Assembly (NCBI RefSeq): GCF_050003625.1
Contig: NC_134399.1
Coordinates: 106,060,615 to 106,124,614, forward strand
Reading direction: 5' to 3'
From: Haematobia irritans
Taxonomy: Eukaryota; Arthropoda; Insecta; Diptera; Muscidae
DNA length: 64,000 nt
The notes under the pieces: model-generated
The model's input: the letters and a program-made list of their open reading frames with translations, nothing else
What the model was told of the DNA's origin: nothing
The model's database searches: none
Part shown: piece by piece, positions 33,442-44,628 of the stretch
How the letters are laid out: each line of letters starts with the position of its first letter
Numbering within the stretch: position 1 is the first letter of the stretch
Made by a program: the position numbers and the translations under genes

Positions 33442-34689
33442 AATGTTGTGATATTTTGCCAAATAAATAATTTTTAAAATTCTTTATGGTTTTTACTTCA
33501 TGTGTTGTTAAAAAAAAAGAACATTTTTGGAAATGCTTTTAAAGTTGTGCCTCTAGAAGAACTTCCACATTTTTTTGCTGGGAATTATTAGAAGTATAGG
33601 ACAATTTGAGGAATTTTTATTTTTGCTCCTTAGCAGTGGTGAGTTCACAAGAATATCGGATAAATTTCAATTCTCGGGTTTGTGGCAATATTTGGCCTCG
33701 GAACCTTATCTAAATATTCTGTGAAAAGTATGGGGACATCTTCGCTGACGTTGTGCCAATTTTGCCTAAATCGGAAACGGCGCTTTATCTAAATCTGAAC
33801 CGATTAGAATAAAATTCGACACAGTTAAATAGAATTTTAAATCTTTCTTCTATGCAAAATAAAATTTATTGCAGTAAAATTCCGTTGAAATGGGTATAAA
33901 ATATGAAATATTCTCCATATTTCCCCATCCCAGGCGTATACATATGGATGCTTTATCCAAATCTATAACAATTTGAACTAAATTTGGTACACAAAGCTAA
34001 AATCGTAATTCTACTCTCCAGAAAAAATTTCAAGTAAATCGAAATGAAAATTTGGTCTCCGGTTTTTATATGAATCTAAATCGGGCGAAAGATATATATG
34101 TGAGCTATTAATTAATTCTAATTAATTAATTAATTAACAAAATTTAATTAATTCTACTCCCTATGCATTGTCTCATATAAATCGGAGTAAAACTTTGGCC
34201 TCTATGATCATACGAGTCTAAATCGGGCGAAAGATATATATGGGACCTATATCTAAATCTGAAGCGATTTCAACCAAATTTAGCACAGATTTGGAGAATA
34301 TATATATATTGACTCTCTGTGCCAAATTTTACGTGAATCGGTGTTAAAATTTGGCCTCTACGGTCATATGAGTCTAAATCGGGCGAAAGATATATATGGA
34401 AGCTATATCTAACTCTGAACCGATTTCAACCAAATTTAGCAACCATTGGTAGAATGTAAATTTTACTCCCTTTGTATAGTCTCATATAAATCGGAGTAAA
34501 GCTTTGGCCTCTATGATTATAGGAGTCTAAATCGGTCGAAAGATATTATGGAACCTATATCTAAATCTGAACCGATTTGGATGATATTTTGCAAATTTTT
34601 CGTGACCCATAAAATGTTTGATTGTACGGAATATGAAGAAGATAGGTTGATAAACACGCCAATTATACAATCACTTCGGTGATAATATA
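33442..34689 (+). mobile_element. HLE-B-like body, degenerate
   Basis: From about 33600 this carries the B monomer core (GGGCGAAAGATATATATGGG with CTAAATCTGAACCGATTT) at about 34085, 34225, 34380 and 34540. No 3' hairpin is seen. 33500-33595 resembles the CCCAGCAAAAAA MITE of 250-441 in reverse. Confidence 0.62.
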
Positions 34690-34867
34690 TATAGAAAAAT
34701 TTCATACATCCGAGGTGTCCAACTTCCCACGTCTATAGGTCAGCCCGTGAACCAGGGACCTACAAACCTGTAAACATAGAGAAAAACATCTCAGCTTTGG
34801 CACAACAATATGTTGATATCTTAATACATTCAAAAGTTACAGAATTATTTTCAAACAAAAGCGATTT
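34690..34867. other. Spacer before satellite
   Basis: A segment ending ATCTTAATACATTCAAAAGT and TACAGAATTATTTTC, which is copied again at 35158-35200 inside the satellite array that follows. Confidence 0.5.
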
Positions 34868-36715
34868 GGAATTACTGTTTGACAAAATTTTCTTTAGAAA
34901 TAAAATTTTGAGAAAATTTTCTATAGAATTAAAATTTTGACAAAATTTTCGACAGAAAAAAAATTTTAACAAAATTTCCTATAGAAATAAAATTTTGACA
35001 AAATTTCCTATGAAATAAATTTTTGACAAAATTTTCTATAGAAATAAAATGTTGACAAAATCTTCCTTAGAAATAAAATTTTGACAAAATTTCCTATATG
35101 ATTAAAATTTATAAAAAATTTTCTATACAAATAAAATTTTCTTTATAAAAAATATGCTAATATCTTAATACATTCAAAAGTTACAGAATTATTTTCAAAC
35201 AAAATCTATTTGGAACTACTATTTGACAAAATTTTGTAAATAAATAAAATTTGACAAAATTTTCTTTAGAAAAAAAATTTTGAGAAAATTTTCTATAGAA
35301 TTAAAATTTTGACAAAATTTTCCACAGAAAATAAATTTTGACAAAATTTCTTATAGAAATAAAATTTTGACAAAATTTCCTAAAGAAATAAAATTTTGAC
35401 AAAATCTTCCTTAGAAATAAAATTTTGACAAAATTTTCTATAGAAATAAAATTTTGACATTTTTTATAGAAATAAAATTTAAAAAAATTTTTTTTAAAAA
35501 TAAAATTTTGAGAAAATTTTCTATAGAAATAAAATTTGACAAAATTTTACTTAGAAATAAAATTTTGACAAAATTTTCTATATAATTAAAATTTGACAAA
35601 ATTTTCTATATAAATAAAATTTGAGAAAATTTTCTTTAAAAATAAAATTTTGAGAAAATTTTCTATAGAAATAAAATTTGACAAAATTTTACTTAGAAAT
35701 AAAATTTTGACAAAATTTTCTATATAATTAAAATTTGACAAAATTTTCTATATAAATAAAATTTGAGAAAATTTTCTTTAAAAATAAAATTTTGAGAAAA
35801 TTTTCTATATAAATAAAATTTGAGAAAAATTTCTTTAGAAATAAAATTTTGAGAAACTTTTCTATATAAATAAAATTTTGACAAAATTCTCGAAAGAAAA
35901 AAAATTTTGACAAAATTTCCTATAGAAATAAAATTTTGAGAAAATTCTCTATAGAACAAAAATTTTTGACAAAATTGTTTATAGAAATAAAATGTTAACA
36001 AAATTTTCTATAGAAATAAAATTTTGACAAAATTTTCTATAGAAATAAAATCTTGACATAATTTTCTATAGATATAAAATTTTGAAAAATTTTCTATAGT
36101 AATAAAATTTTGACAACATTTTCTATAAAAATAAAATTTCGACAAAATTTTGTATAGAAATAAATTTTAACAAAATTTTCTATAGAAATAAAATCTTGAC
36201 ATAATTTTCTATAGATATAAAATTTTGAAAAATTTTCTATAGTAATAAAATTTTGACAACATTTTCTATAAAAATAAAATTTCGACAAAATTTTCCTTAG
36301 AAAAAAAATTTTTGACAAAATTTCTATATAATTAAAATTTGATAAAATTTTCTATATAAATAAAATTTGAGAGAAATTTTCTTTAGAAATAAAATTTTGA
36401 GAACATTTTCTATAGAAATAAAATTTTGACAAAATTCTCGATAGAAAAAAAAATTGACAAAATTTGCTATAGAAATAACATTTTGACAAAATTTTCTATA
36501 GAAAATTTTTCTATAGAAATAAAATTTTGGCAAAATTTCCTATAGAAATAAAATTTTGACAAAATTTTCTATAGAAATAAAATTTTGACAAAATTTTCTA
36601 TTGAAATAAAATTTTGACAAAACTTTCTATAGAAATAAAATTTTGAAAAAAAATTTTATAGAAATAAAATTTTGACAAAAATTTCTATAGATATAAAATT
36701 TTGCTAGATTATTTT
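34868..36715. repeat. Expanded 29-bp palindromic satellite, about 1.85 kb
   Basis: Roughly 60 units of the 29-bp repeat, by far the longest array in the window. Units vary by truncation and by TTTAGA or TATATA in place of TATAGA. Higher-order duplications are visible: 35510-35640 is repeated at 35635-35765, and 36050-36130 at 36195-36275. The spacer piece at 34818-34880 recurs at 35158-35225. Minus-strand frames such as 35720-36001 come from the repeat and are not genes. Confidence 0.92.
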
Positions 36716-37646
36716 TGGCAACCATGAATATGAACTGATATGGACCAATTTTTGTGTGATTGCGGATCGGCTATATATAGCCCAATATGGACCAATTTTG
36801 GCATGGTTGCTAGCGGCCATATATTAGCGCAATGTACCAAATTTCAACCGAATCGGATGAATTTTGCTCCTCCAAGAGGTTCCGGAGGTCAATTTTGGGG
36901 ATCGGTTTATATGGGGGCTATATATAATTTGGACCGATATGGACCAATTTTTGCATGGTTGTTACAGACCATATACTAACACCACGCACCAAGCTTTAAC
37001 CGGATCGGATGAATTTTGCTCCACTAAGAGCCTCCGGAGTTCAAATCTGCGGATCGGTTTGTATGGGGGCTATATATAATTATGGTCCGATATGGACCAA
37101 TTTTTGCATGGTTATTACAGGCCATATACTAATGCCATGTACCATATTTCAGCCGATTCGGATAAATTTTGCTGCTACGAGAAGCTCCAGAGGTCAAATC
37201 TGGGGATCGGTTTATATGGGGGCTATATATAATTATGCACCGATATGGACCAATTTTTGCATTTTTGTTACATACCATATACTAACACCACGCACCAAGT
37301 TTCAACCGTATCGAATGAAATTTGCTTCTCTAAGAAGCTCCGCAAGGCAAATTTGGGGGTCGGTTTCTATGAGGGCTATACGTAAAAGTGGTCCGATATT
37401 ACCCATTTGCCATACCATTCGACCTACATCAATAACAACTACTTATGGTAAGTTTCAAGTGGATCGCTTGTTTCGTTCGGAAGTTAACGTGATTTCAACA
37501 GACGGACGGACATGCTTAGATCGACTCAAAATTTCATCACGACCCAGAATATATATACTTTATGGGGTCTTAGAGCAATATTTCGATGTGTTACAAACGG
37601 AATGACAAAGTTAATATACCCCCCATCCTATGGTGGGGGTATAAAA
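36716..37646 (+). mobile_element. HLE-A body and 3' end after the satellite
   Basis: Continues from the satellite with the sequence ACCATGAATATGAACTGATA that follows the 29-bp array in other HLE-A copies. Four to five monomers, CAGACGGACGGACATGC (37498-37514), and the 3' hairpin CCATCCTATGGTGGGGGTATAA at its end. The usual left end is not present. Confidence 0.78.
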
Positions 37647-38366
37647 ATATGCGAAAATTTAAATCTGAATCAATTTTTATGGAAACTTTGCAAAAGTGTA
37701 TTTATGATTTATCGGTCGATAGACATGTATTATGTTATAAGTATCGAAGTCATTTTTACAAATTTTCGACTTAGCAGTGACGATTTTATAAGTAAATTGT
37801 TAGTCTGTTGGCCATTTTTGGCGAAATCAGAAAAACATATATATGGGAGCTATATCTAATCTGAACCGATTTCAACCGTATTTGGCATGCATAGTTACAA
37901 TGTTAATTCTACTCCATGTGCATAATTTCACTTAAATCGGATTACAAATTCGACTTCTGTGGTCATATGAGTGTAAATCGATGGAAAGATATATATGGAA
38001 GCTAACATATATCTAAATCTGAACTGATTTCAACCAAATTCGGCACATTTCACTTTACGATTGCCCTTGTGCAAAATTTAAATCAAATCAAGCTGAAATT
38101 CTGGCTTCTGTAGCCATATTAGTAGGTATTGGGCGAAAGATATATATGGGAGCTATAGGTAAAACGCAACTCATTTTGGGTTCTATTCTGATCCAAAACA
38201 CAAACTTATGCCAAATTTGAAGTTGATAGGACTAAAAGTGCGACCTAGACAAAAACGTGTTTATCGATTGAGGGGCTGACCCTGAGCAATATTGCCAAAG
38301 ACACCATATGTCTTCATCTTCGCCATCTGGATAACTTATAATACCCTGTTCCACAGTGTGGTACTA
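37647..38366 (+). mobile_element. HLE-B body and 3' end
   Basis: Starts at AATATGCGAAAATTTAAATC, has three monomers and ends ACCCTGTTCCACAGTGTGG at about 38343-38362. Lacks a left end. Confidence 0.68.
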
Positions 38367-38423
38367 GAATGTCATACGAAGTTCACGATGGGCGCACTTG
38401 CAGTAAAATTTACAAATTTAAAA

Positions 38424-41380
38424 AACAAGTGAGTAAAGTAGAAAGTCGGACGGGGCCGACTATATCATACCCTAAACCACCCCTACTAAATTAGTAAACA
38501 TAAGCATTTGTGGGGTATCATTTGTATAGGTTTTGGAGAACATAAAGGGGGGTACATGTTTATGGGTGTCTTGTCACAATCTGAGCAGAAATGACTAATA
38601 CTAGCAACTATAGTTTATTTTGCACCAAAAGAGAATATTAGTGGCATACTACTTATATTGAGTTCATTATTACAAAACAAGTATATACGGCCGCAAGTTC
38701 GGCCAGGCCGAATCTTATGTACCCACCACCATGGATTGCGTAGAAACTTCTACGAAAGACTGTCATCCACAATCGAATTACTTGGGTTGTGGTATCTTAA
38801 AACTTATTATTCCTGCATGGTTGTTGGATACCATATACTAACATCACGTACCAAATTTCAACCGAATGGGAAGTATTTTGCTCTTCCAAGGGGCTCTGGA
38901 CAATTCTCTGGTCAAATCTCGGGATCGGTTTATATGGGGCCTATATATAATTATGGACCGATATCGACCAATTTTTGCATGGGAGTTTGAGGCCATATAT
39001 TAACACCGCGTACCAAATTTCAACTGAATCAGATGAATTTTGGTCTTCCAAGAGGTTCCGGAGGTCAAATCTGGTGATATGGGGGCTATATATAATTATG
39101 AGCCGATGTGGACCAATGTTTGCATGGTTGTTAGAGACCATATACTAACATCACCTACAAAATTTCAGCCATATCGGATGAAATTTGCTTCTCTTAGAGG
39201 CCTCGCAAGCCAAATCGGGGGATCGGTTTATTTGGGGGCTATATATAATTATAGACCGATGTGGACCAATTTTTGCATGGTTGTTCGAGACCATATACTA
39301 ACACCATGTACCAAATTTCAGCCGGATCGGATGAAATTTGCTTCTCTTAGAGGCCTCGCAAGCCAAATCGGGGGATCGGTTTATATGGGGGCTATATATA
39401 ATTATGGACCGATGTGGACCAATTTTTGCATGGTTGTTAGAGATCATATACTAACACCATGTACCAAATTTCAGCCGGATCGGATGAAATTTGCTTCTCT
39501 TAGGGGCCTCGCAAGCCAAATCGGGGGATCGGTTTATATGGGGGCTATATATAATTATGGACCGATGTGGACCAATTTTTGCATGGTTGTTAGAGACCAT
39601 ATACTAACAACATGTACCGAATTTCAGCCGGATCGGATGAAATTTGCTTCTCTTAGAGGCCTCGCAAGCCAAATTTTGGGGTCCGTTTATATAGGGGCTA
39701 TACGTAAAAGTGGACCGATATGGCCCATTTGCAATACCATCCGACCTACATCAATAACAACTACTTGTGCCAAGTTTCAAGTCGATAGCTTGTTTCGTTC
39801 GGAAGTTAGCGTGATTTCAACAGACGGACGGACGGACGGACGGACATGCTCAGATCGACTCAGAATTTCACCACGACCCAGAATATATATACTTTATGGG
39901 GTCTTAGAGCAATATTTCGATATGTTACAAACGGAATGACAAAGTTAATATACCCCCCATCCTATGGTGGTGGGTATAAAAAGGAAATCGGTCAATTAGT
40001 TGTGGGTAATAAATCCAAATTTCTTCAAATAGGGCAATAGGTTTATGTAAGAGCTACATATAAGTCTAAATACGATCAGCTAGTACATCAAAATTTGAAT
40101 AACATAGGTTAATAAATAAGTGTATTATGGCCAAATATGACAAAATCGGGCGATGCATATATATGGGACCTATATCTAAATCTGAACCAATTTGTATAAT
40201 ATTTCGCAGGTATGATTGATACCACAGAAGGTCACTTTGTGTAAAATTTGAGTACGATCAGTTAATAAATGAGGCCCCTATGGTCAAAATTAAGTTTATT
40301 AGTGGCAAATTTTTCAAAATCGGGCGATAAATATATATGGGAGCTATATCTAAATTTGAACCGATTTCGATGAAATTTTACACATACAATTAGTGCTATA
40401 GAAGATTATATTTAGCCAACCTTGGTTACGATCGGTTGATAAATAAGGGTTTTACGGCCAAATTTGGCAAAATCGGGCGATACATATATATGGGAGCTAT
40501 ATCTAAATCTGAACCGATTTCGATGAAATTTCGCACATACAGTTAGAGCTATAGAAGATTACATTTAGCCAACTATGAGTACGATCGGTTGATAAATAAG
40601 GGTTTTACGGCCAAATTTGACCGAATCGGGCGATACATATATATGGGAGCTATATCTAAATCTGAACCGATTTCGATGAAATTGCGCACATACAGTTAGA
40701 GGTATAGAAGATTATATTTAGCCAACTTTGAGCACTATCGGTTTGTAAATAAGGGTCTTACGGCCAAATTTGGTAAAATCGGCGATACATATATATGGGA
40801 GCTATATCTAAATCTGGACCGATTTCGATTATTTTTGGAACATACTGTCAGTACCAAAAAAAATATTAGAGTAAGCCAAGTTTTAGTAAGATCGCTTAAT
40901 AAATAAGGTTTTTATGGCCAAATTTGGGAAAATCGGGCTATACATATATATGGAAGCTATATCTAAATCTGAAATTTGGCAGACTTGAAGAAGGATGAAA
41001 AAGATTACCTTTTGCCAAATTTGGTGACGATCCGTTTGAAAACAAACGCAACGTGACCCCATTTGTCGAAATCGGGCGATACATATATATGGGAGCTATA
41101 TCTAAATTTGATCCAAATTCAGTAGCGTTCGTCCTTGTTCGCAAAAAACTCCCTGTACCAAATTTCATCAAAATCGGTTAATAATTGCGACCGAAATCCT
41201 GTGAACAACAAATACATGGACAGACGGACGGACGGACACCAAGTGATAGATCGACTCAGGAGGTGATTCTGAGTCGATCGGTATATATTTTATGGGGTCT
41301 AAAATCAATATTTCTGGTAGGCACATTTTTTGACCGATCAAACTTATTTTATCCTGACCACTATGTGGTTTAGGGTATAA
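38424..41380 (+). mobile_element. HLE-D element, copy 3, contains nested HLE-A
   Basis: Left end ACAAGTGAGTAAAGTAGAAA with TACCCTAAACCAC; right end GACCACTATGTGG then TTTAGGGTATAA (41356-41380). The two subterminal 13-mers are exact reverse complements. Interrupted at 38676 by HLE-A; the two sides, TTCATTATTA and AAAGGAAATCGG, rejoin as in uninterrupted copies. Confidence 0.85.
38676..39979 (+). mobile_element. HLE-A element nested in HLE-D
   Basis: Full element from ACAAGTATATACGGCCGCAA to GGTGGTGGGTATAA. Its clean array has monomer phase points at 39221, 39374 and 39527, exactly 153 bp apart. Because 153 is a multiple of 3, the array stays open for 299 codons (39040-39939), repeating a 51-residue unit that starts SVYMGAIYNYGPMWTNFC. 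I do not annotate that as a gene: the same sequence is open on the other strand and belongs to the element. Confidence 0.88.
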
Positions 41381-41576
41381 TAATGAACAATTTTGTGAGA
41401 AGTACGAATTTAGTAAAACATATGCGTATAATTTTTTCCCCGTTTTAGTTCATTTAATTAACGTACGCAAAAAATTATTAGAGTAAAGGAAACTTTCTCC
41501 AAACATATAAATTCCATGAACTATAATAAAGTTAAATTGGCTTTAGTGAAATAGAGGGTTCACTTTTTTGAGTGTA

Positions 41577-42062
41577 CTAGCTTTGTCCGGTCCGCGTGGG
41601 TAGGCTTGTGCTAACTACTAACCTATCCTAACTACTTGTGTATTTTGTGCCCAAATAATTGTGTCATTCCAAAGTTAATTAATTCATTTGTTAATTCATA
41701 ATAGTATTCTGAGGGATACAGGACCCAAAATCTATGACAGTGTCCTTCAGATTTTGCAATCAATTTCAAGAATGTTGCACCTTTTTTTTCCCAACCGAAA
41801 TAGCAATAACCAACCATGCCACGATGGCCCCCTCCAATTATGCTAATTAAAGCCTCCAATTTCATGCACAAGTAGCGCATTTCTTTTTACTAGCCCTGTT
41901 ATATACTATGTCCATATATAAACGAATTATTACAATGTTTTACAAACAAAATGACAAATTTATGGTGTCACCAGGTAAGTGCTGATGTAAGAACTTTTGA
42001 GTGAATAAAATACACATCGATAATCCTAAGCATTAAATGTTGTAAAGGTCAAATCCAAATGC
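41577..42062 (+). other. Upstream region of third M13 gene
   Basis: Left part of the segmental duplication shared with 27850-28251. It holds a minus-strand open frame of 82 codons (41632-41880, MRYLCMKLEALISIIGGG...) that is shortened and frame-broken in the other copy, so it is probably not a gene. Confidence 0.5.
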
Positions 42063-42070
42063 TATAAATT
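42063..42070 (+). promoter_or_regulatory. Candidate TATA box TATAAATT
   Basis: TATAAATT 84 bases before the ATG at 42147. Same spacing and context as at 28252-28259. Confidence 0.55.
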
Positions 42071-42146
42071 GCAAAATTCCTCATCTATTTCGCAAGTATT
42101 AATACGAAACGTTTCAAATGCGAACATAGTGAAACAAACTTTAATA

Positions 42147-44087
42147 ATGACACTGATCAGAAAGTCTGCAATAAATCTACTAGTGTTCCGGCTTATCGCA
42201 TTGGCATCTAATGTGAATTTTGTAAACTCTGAAAATGAGGCAAATCGAAGACAACTTGAAATAATCGAAACCTCTATGGATTCTCAAATTGATCCTTGTG
42301 AAGATTTCTATCAATACAGTTGTGCCAAGTGGAATAACAGGAATATGTTTTATATCGTAAAAGATCAAGCAAACAAGGATTTAGACGATTACATAAAAGT
42401 CATAGACTTGGAGAATAAACCTGCATTTGTGAATATGGCTTATGATTTTTTTCAGTCCTGTGTGAATATTGAAAATATCTCAATATGGCAATATTTAGTT
42501 TGGCTAGAGGAAAATGAGAATTTAAATTTGACCACCCAACTCAGTGATCTATACAAAATCGAAGATATGGACTGGATACGTTTATTGGCTGTTATGCACA
42601 AATATGATTTCGGAGGATTTATTTTCGACACTGCTATAATCGAAAAGGGGGAATCCCCAAGTGAAGTTAACATTAATTTGAGTAGACCGAAAAAGCGTTT
42701 ACGACCGCTTTCTACCAGGCAAATGGAAGATATTGCATCAAGCATTGATAATGACATTGAAGAGGGTGAATTCAATTTATTTTGGGTATATACCCGAACA
42801 TTTGAATCTATGCTGCAAGAACTTTTAGTGATGGCCCATGATGATACTGATGAAAAGAACGTTGAAGATATTGATATTGACAATATCAATCTACCATGGC
42901 TAAGACAATACTTGGAAACTGTTATGGGAGATATACCCGCAACAACTAAAGTGAAAATCAATGTGGAAGACCTTTCCTATTTCAGACGTTTGGAAGCTCT
43001 GGTGAATCTCTATGACAATCGCTTCATTGGAAAATATTTATTACTAAAATTCATATGGTACATGATCGGGCAAACTGACGACTTCTCTGAAAAGTTTGGT
43101 TGCATGGAATCTACACGAAATCAACTTCCATTTGCCATGCACTGGGTTTATGAGCAAATGCGAACGGATATTAATGAAGACATGTGGGATACCCATCAAA
43201 TGTTTCACACCATCAAAATGCAAATGAAAAAGGAGTTATTAAGAAATAAAAATCTTCTCAATGATACCACGTTGATACATCTTCTGTATAAACTTGATAA
43301 TTTGCAATTAAAAGTGGCAAACTTGCCCCGAGAGAATACCATCGAGATATTGGAAAATTTCTATTCAAAGTTAGATATCGATATATATGATTTTTATGGA
43401 AATCATTTGAAATTGCTTGCTTTCAATAGAAAGCGGAAAGATTTAGGCCTTTCCCAAGGAGCCCGTACTGAAGCAAGCCGATTTTTTCAACCAAACACAA
43501 AACCAGAGTTGGAAAATTATACACCCAATTTTTTAGACGAATCGCATGTAGTTTATATACCCAATTCAGTGCTACAGAGTCCCATGTATAATAACAGCTT
43601 CCACGATGTTTTCAAATACAGCAACCTAGGAGTTACTCTGGCACATGAAATACTCCATGCTTTTGATTTTGGCATCTTCCATAGAGGTATTGATGGTAAA
43701 ATCATTGATACTCATCAGGAGGCAATGATAACAAATCCGAAATTTAATGAAAGCTTCCAGTGTATGCACTCACAATATAAAAATGCAAAAGATGATAGAA
43801 TTGCTGATATCCGTGGTTTACATTATGCTTACGAAGCTCTTGCCAAAAAGTTGCAATTAAATGGCACTGAAGATTTCACATTCGAGCAGCAAGGGATTTT
43901 TATGTCACTGGACAAAATATTCTATTTGAATTTTGCTCTATCCTATTGTGATAGTTCACCTAAAAGTGGTGACAAATATCACGGTACAGTTCAGGATCGT
44001 GTTAATGATTCCGTTTATTATTCTTCGAAGTTCAATGAAGCTTTCAATTGTACAAAGGAGCATAAATTTTGCCATTTGTGGATTTGA
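42147..44087 (+). CDS. Neprilysin-like M13 metallopeptidase with altered zinc ligand
   Basis: Complete intronless gene of 646 codons. The start is the ATG at 42147, giving the signal peptide MTLIRKSAINLLVFRLIALA; the in-frame TTG at 42069 lies in the TATA box and is excluded. Landmarks: DPCEDFYQYSCAKW at about residue 49, HEILH at 500-504 (two zinc-binding His and the catalytic Glu), DRIAD at 550-554 in place of ENxAD, YHGTVQDRVND around His 612, and CHLWI at the end. In M13 enzymes the first residue of ENxAD is the third zinc ligand Glu; here it is Asp, one methylene shorter, which may weaken or abolish zinc binding. About 90 percent similar to the split copy at 28336-30964; more distant from 5532-7370. 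A secreted protein is expected; peptidase activity is uncertain, as in many fly Nepl paralogues. Confidence 0.92.
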   Translation: MTLIRKSAINLLVFRLIALASNVNFVNSENEANRRQLEIIETSMDSQIDPCEDFYQYSCAKWNNRNMFYIVKDQANKDLDDYIKVIDLENKPAFVNMAYDFFQSCVNIENISIWQYLVWLEENENLNLTTQLSDLYKIEDMDWIRLLAVMHKYDFGGFIFDTAIIEKGESPSEVNINLSRPKKRLRPLSTRQMEDIASSIDNDIEEGEFNLFWVYTRTFESMLQELLVMAHDDTDEKNVEDIDIDNINLPWLRQYLETVMGDIPATTKVKINVEDLSYFRRLEALVNLYDNRFIGKYLLLKFIWYMIGQTDDFSEKFGCMESTRNQLPFAMHWVYEQMRTDINEDMWDTHQMFHTIKMQMKKELLRNKNLLNDTTLIHLLYKLDNLQLKVANLPRENTIEILENFYSKLDIDIYDFYGNHLKLLAFNRKRKDLGLSQGARTEASRFFQPNTKPELENYTPNFLDESHVVYIPNSVLQSPMYNNSFHDVFKYSNLGVTLAHEILHAFDFGIFHRGIDGKIIDTHQEAMITNPKFNESFQCMHSQYKNAKDDRIADIRGLHYAYEALAKKLQLNGTEDFTFEQQGIFMSLDKIFYLNFALSYCDSSPKSGDKYHGTVQDRVNDSVYYSSKFNEAFNCTKEHKFCHLWI

Positions 44088-44167
44088 TATATCACTAGGT
44101 TTCTTGTGACAAAATTAAAGTTATATGAATTGTGTGTTAATTAAAAGGGGAGCAGCAATCATTATTT

Positions 44168-44173
44168 AATAAA
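44168..44173 (+). terminator. Polyadenylation signal AATAAA
   Basis: AATAAA 81 bases after the stop codon of the third M13 gene. Confidence 0.55.
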
Positions 44174-44392
44174 ATTTCTTCTAAAAAAAAAACACTGTTG
44201 CCTTCTTTGTTAGGATTAACAACAAGCTTGGAAGAAACAAGTTTATACGGACTTCACTTCGGCCGGGCCGAATCTTAAATACCCGAATCTTAATTACTCC
44301 TCGCACGTTATTTGAAAATAAGTATGTACATAGAATTTCAGTTGGATTTGATGACAGATACTCTGCTAAGCATACATATATACACTCAGAGA

Positions 44393-44628
44393 AGGAATAT
44401 GATCACCTCAACCATGTTTCGAGAGCAAAATATTATTTTTTGACCGAGAACATGTAACATGTTTACGGCACCCATGTTATTTTCTCAAAAAGAATATGTC
44501 TGACTTCGGCAACCATGTATATGTTTGCCGAGAAAACGACATTTTTGCGACAAAAATGCTCCATGGTCACCGTCCAAAAATAACATTTTGCCCTCGAAAC
44601 ATGGTTGAGATGATTATATAGATGCGTG
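44393..44628 (+). mobile_element. CAGAGAAGG-type MITE, 236 bp
   Basis: Left CACTCAGAGAAGGAATATGA, right AACATGGTTGAGATGATTAT with GATGCGTG at the very end. TA flanks at 44391-44392 and 44629-44630. Same family as 17662-17908. Confidence 0.82.

Larger units (their letters stand above)
38367..41574 (-). mobile_element. CACTCAAAAAAAGTG-type TIR element, split by HLE-D
   Basis: The piece 41383-41574 is the reverse of 58598-58800: GAGGGTTCACTTTTTTGAGTG at its end, flanked by TA at 41575-41576. The piece 38367-38423 (GTTCACGATGGGCGC to ACAAATTTAAA) matches the reverse of 58800-58850. Together they form one element opened by HLE-D copy 3. Confidence 0.68.

Noticed and set aside
35720..36533. Minus-strand frames rich in Phe, Tyr and Lys
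   Set aside because: They are the 29-bp satellite read in shifting phase.
34868..36715. CRISPR-like array of short palindromic repeats
   Set aside because: There are no unique spacers between units, the repeats are tandem, and the sequence is eukaryotic.
39040..39939. 299-codon open frame as a novel repeat protein
   Set aside because: It is HLE-A monomer sequence with a 51-codon period, open on both strands, inside a complete transposable element.
41632..41880. 82-codon minus-strand gene upstream of the third M13 gene
   Set aside because: The matching region at 27890-28050 has internal deletions that break the frame, and no domain is recognisable.
42069..42146. TTG-initiated N-terminal extension of the M13 gene
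   Set aside because: The TTG overlaps the TATA box, the extension is outside the likely transcript, and the ATG at 42147 gives a proper signal peptide. The same applies at 28258 and 5481.
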